This document shows positions 5,113 through 6,085 of a stretch of 6,085 bases of DNA, piece by piece. The stretch lies in NCBI GenBank assembly GCA_003136075.1, contig PNBP01000045.1:544-6628 (forward strand), in the 5' to 3' direction. A program made the position numbers and the translations under genes. The DNA comes from Methanoregula sp. (GTDB lineage: Archaea; Halobacteriota; Methanomicrobia; Methanomicrobiales; Methanospirillaceae). Within the stretch, counting starts at the first letter, position 1; each line of letters starts with the position of its first letter. Below the pieces are notes generated by a model that was not told the origin of the DNA, searched no databases, and saw only the letters and a list, made by a program, of their open reading frames with translations.

Positions 5113-5131
5113 AGTACCGGGGGCTGGTACT
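5113..5131. repeat. Hairpin / inverted repeat upstream of the slipin promoter
   Basis: AGTACC, a GGGGGCT loop and GGTACT: perfect 6-bp arms, 11 bp upstream of the slipin TATA box. It overlaps the second GGTGATAGT repeat. It could be a regulator site; there is no T-run to suggest a terminator. Confidence 0.4.
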
Positions 5132-5140
5132 CATACATTA

Positions 5141-5281
5141 TCAGGCAATGACCGATATTTTATCCTCGTAATATTCTCTCTCAACGGTTACATTTTCAGA
5201 ACCAATTATTGAACTAAACGATGGAAATCCCCTTAAAACAGGGCTGGCAAAGTAACAAATTGTAGACCTGTACTCAAATTG
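5141..5281 (-). pseudogene. Possible decayed small coding stretch
   Basis: A 46-codon stop-free stretch ends in a protein-like sequence (SENVTVEREYYEDKISVIA) but has no ATG, GTG or TTG start in frame. A different frame starting at an ATG at 5334 (MQVIIKGIKVGRFIGKI...) runs alongside for about 33 codons, so a single 1-nt indel could join them into one small protein. I do not recognise a family. Chance is a serious alternative. Confidence 0.18.
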
Positions 5282-5317
5282 TTAATTTTGCCAATAAACC
5301 TCCCCACTTTGATGCCC

Positions 5318-5327
5318 TTTATTATTA
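5318..5327 (+). promoter_or_regulatory. TATA-like promoter element of mdh
   Basis: TTTATTATTA, with its core centred about 31 nt before the mdh ATG. It would give a leader of only a few nucleotides, in line with the absence of a ribosome binding site. Confidence 0.45.
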
Positions 5328-5352
5328 CCTGCATACCTACATTGTACCGTAT

Positions 5353-6085
5353 ATGACACGTCTTGGAGTTGCCGGGGTTGGCAGGATAGGAGGAGAAGTC
5401 GCCTATCTCGCTGCAACTCTCCTGAAGGTGGATGAACTGGTCCTCTATGACCAGTCACATGACCTGTTGAACGCACAAGTGCTCGACTTGGAACATACGG
5501 GACTCAAAATATCCATCTCAACAGACAAAAACGACCTCAACAACACGGATATCTGTATCTTTGCGGCGGGCATACCCCGTGATCCATCCGTGAAAAGCCG
5601 GTCTGACCTCCTTGCCGCCAACCTGCCGGCAACAAAGGAGTGCGCTGCGCTGCTCCGGGATTTTTCCGGTATCCTGATCACCGTCACCAATCCTGTGGAT
5701 GTGAATAATTTTCTTCTCCACACGTTAACCGGCATTCCCCGTGAGCGGTGCTTCGGGTTTGGCGGGCAGCTGGACAGCGCCCGATTTGGCATTGCCCTGA
5801 ATAAACGAGGGATTACCGGTTTTCCCTTTGTGCTCGGTGAGCATGGCGAGCACCAGGTGCCTATCTTTTCCACGCTCCCGCATAAGGTTGATACCATGAT
5901 GCGGGAAGAAATTTTACATGAACTCCAGAACTCAAGCATGGAAGTGATCAAGGGCAAAGGCGGCACGGTGTTTGGCCCGGCACTCCACATCGTCCACCTG
6001 ATCCGGATGATCCTTTCCGACTCACCGGAACTGGTGGCCTGTTCCACCATCCTTGACGGAGAATACGGGATACATGGGTGTTCGC
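5353..6085 (+). CDS. mdh: Malate dehydrogenase (lactate/malate dehydrogenase family), C-terminus off the edge
   Basis: 244 codons are visible without a stop, out of a usual total of about 290-320. The enzyme would interconvert malate and oxaloacetate with NAD(P)H. The N-terminus MTRLGVAGVGRIGGEVAYLA carries the Rossmann GXGXXG (Gly8, Gly10, Gly13). Asp33 ends the second strand (LVLYD) and favours NAD+. Arg76 and Arg83 lie in the active-site loop AGIPRDPSVKSR; Arg at the first position favours malate over lactate. VTNPVDV (111-117), LDSARF (140-145, Asp141 and Arg144) and GEHGEH with catalytic His164 follow. KGGTVFGPA (202-210) resembles archaeal enzymes. The loop between the two arginines is one residue longer than the usual R-x-P-G-M-x-R form. 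The ATG at 5353 fits the family N-terminus and a TATA-like box upstream. Confidence 0.93.
   Translation, partial: MTRLGVAGVGRIGGEVAYLAATLLKVDELVLYDQSHDLLNAQVLDLEHTGLKISISTDKNDLNNTDICIFAAGIPRDPSVKSRSDLLAANLPATKECAALLRDFSGILITVTNPVDVNNFLLHTLTGIPRERCFGFGGQLDSARFGIALNKRGITGFPFVLGEHGEHQVPIFSTLPHKVDTMMREEILHELQNSSMEVIKGKGGTVFGPALHIVHLIRMILSDSPELVACSTILDGEYGIHGCS

Larger units (their letters stand above)
5040..5352. other. Noncoding divergent region between slipin and mdh
   Basis: It contains promoters for both flanking genes, a GGTGATAGT direct repeat (5056-5064 and 5107-5115), a 6-bp-arm hairpin at 5113-5131, and a stop-free 46-codon stretch without a start codon at 5141-5281 on the minus strand. 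No RNA gene was recognised. Confidence 0.6.

Noticed and set aside
5445..6050. 201-codon minus-strand open frame over mdh
   Set aside because: It is antisense to a clear malate dehydrogenase; the Ser/Arg-rich translation matches no family.

Overview
The window looks like a chromosomal segment of a methanogenic archaeon, most likely a Methanomicrobiales-type euryarchaeon of moderate GC content. This is an inference from protein resemblance and signal style. Several genes have an archaeal TATA box 26-31 nt upstream of the start codon, so their mRNAs would be leaderless or nearly so. Internal genes carry GGAGG-like ribosome binding sites. The malate dehydrogenase resembles the archaeal lactate/malate dehydrogenase-like type. 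No tRNA, rRNA, CRISPR array, transposase or integrase was seen.

Layout from left to right: (1) 1-1013, minus strand: pyrD (dihydroorotate dehydrogenase, catalytic subunit) followed with an 8-nt overlap by the start of pyrK (electron-transfer subunit), which runs off the left edge. (2) 1014-1472: an AT-rich stretch with the pyrD promoter, a 69-aa orphan ORF and a 23-bp-period tandem repeat in front of that ORF. (3) 1473-3265, minus strand: an arsenic-resistance operon in the order 47-aa zinc-ribbon protein, acr3 arsenite efflux permease, arsC arsenate reductase. The zinc-ribbon gene is under 50 codons and easily missed. (4) 3266-3357: a compact divergent promoter. (5) 3358-3744, plus strand: the arsR repressor. 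(6) 3745-4188: a noncoding stretch. (7) 4189-5025, minus strand: a slipin/stomatin-like SPFH membrane protein without an adjacent NfeD partner. (8) 5026-5352: a noncoding divergent region. (9) 5353 to the right edge, plus strand: mdh (malate dehydrogenase), incomplete.

The ars genes form a complete module. ArsC would reduce arsenate to arsenite, Acr3 would export it, and ArsR, which has the Cys-X-Cys As(III) sensor motif, would repress both directions. The divergent promoter has one palindromic TATA element (GTATATAC) between two copies of the same inverted repeat, ATTTCA-N8-TGAAA. The copies are 52 bp apart centre to centre, and each covers the predicted transcription start of one direction.

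The ars cassette and the orphan ORF lie between two direct copies of a 31-bp sequence (30/31 identical) at 1035-1065 and 3927-3957. The left copy contains the pyrD TATA box. The cassette may therefore be an inserted or recombined block whose left junction sits in the pyrD promoter. A separate perfect 10-bp-arm palindrome covers the pyrD start codon and is a candidate operator.
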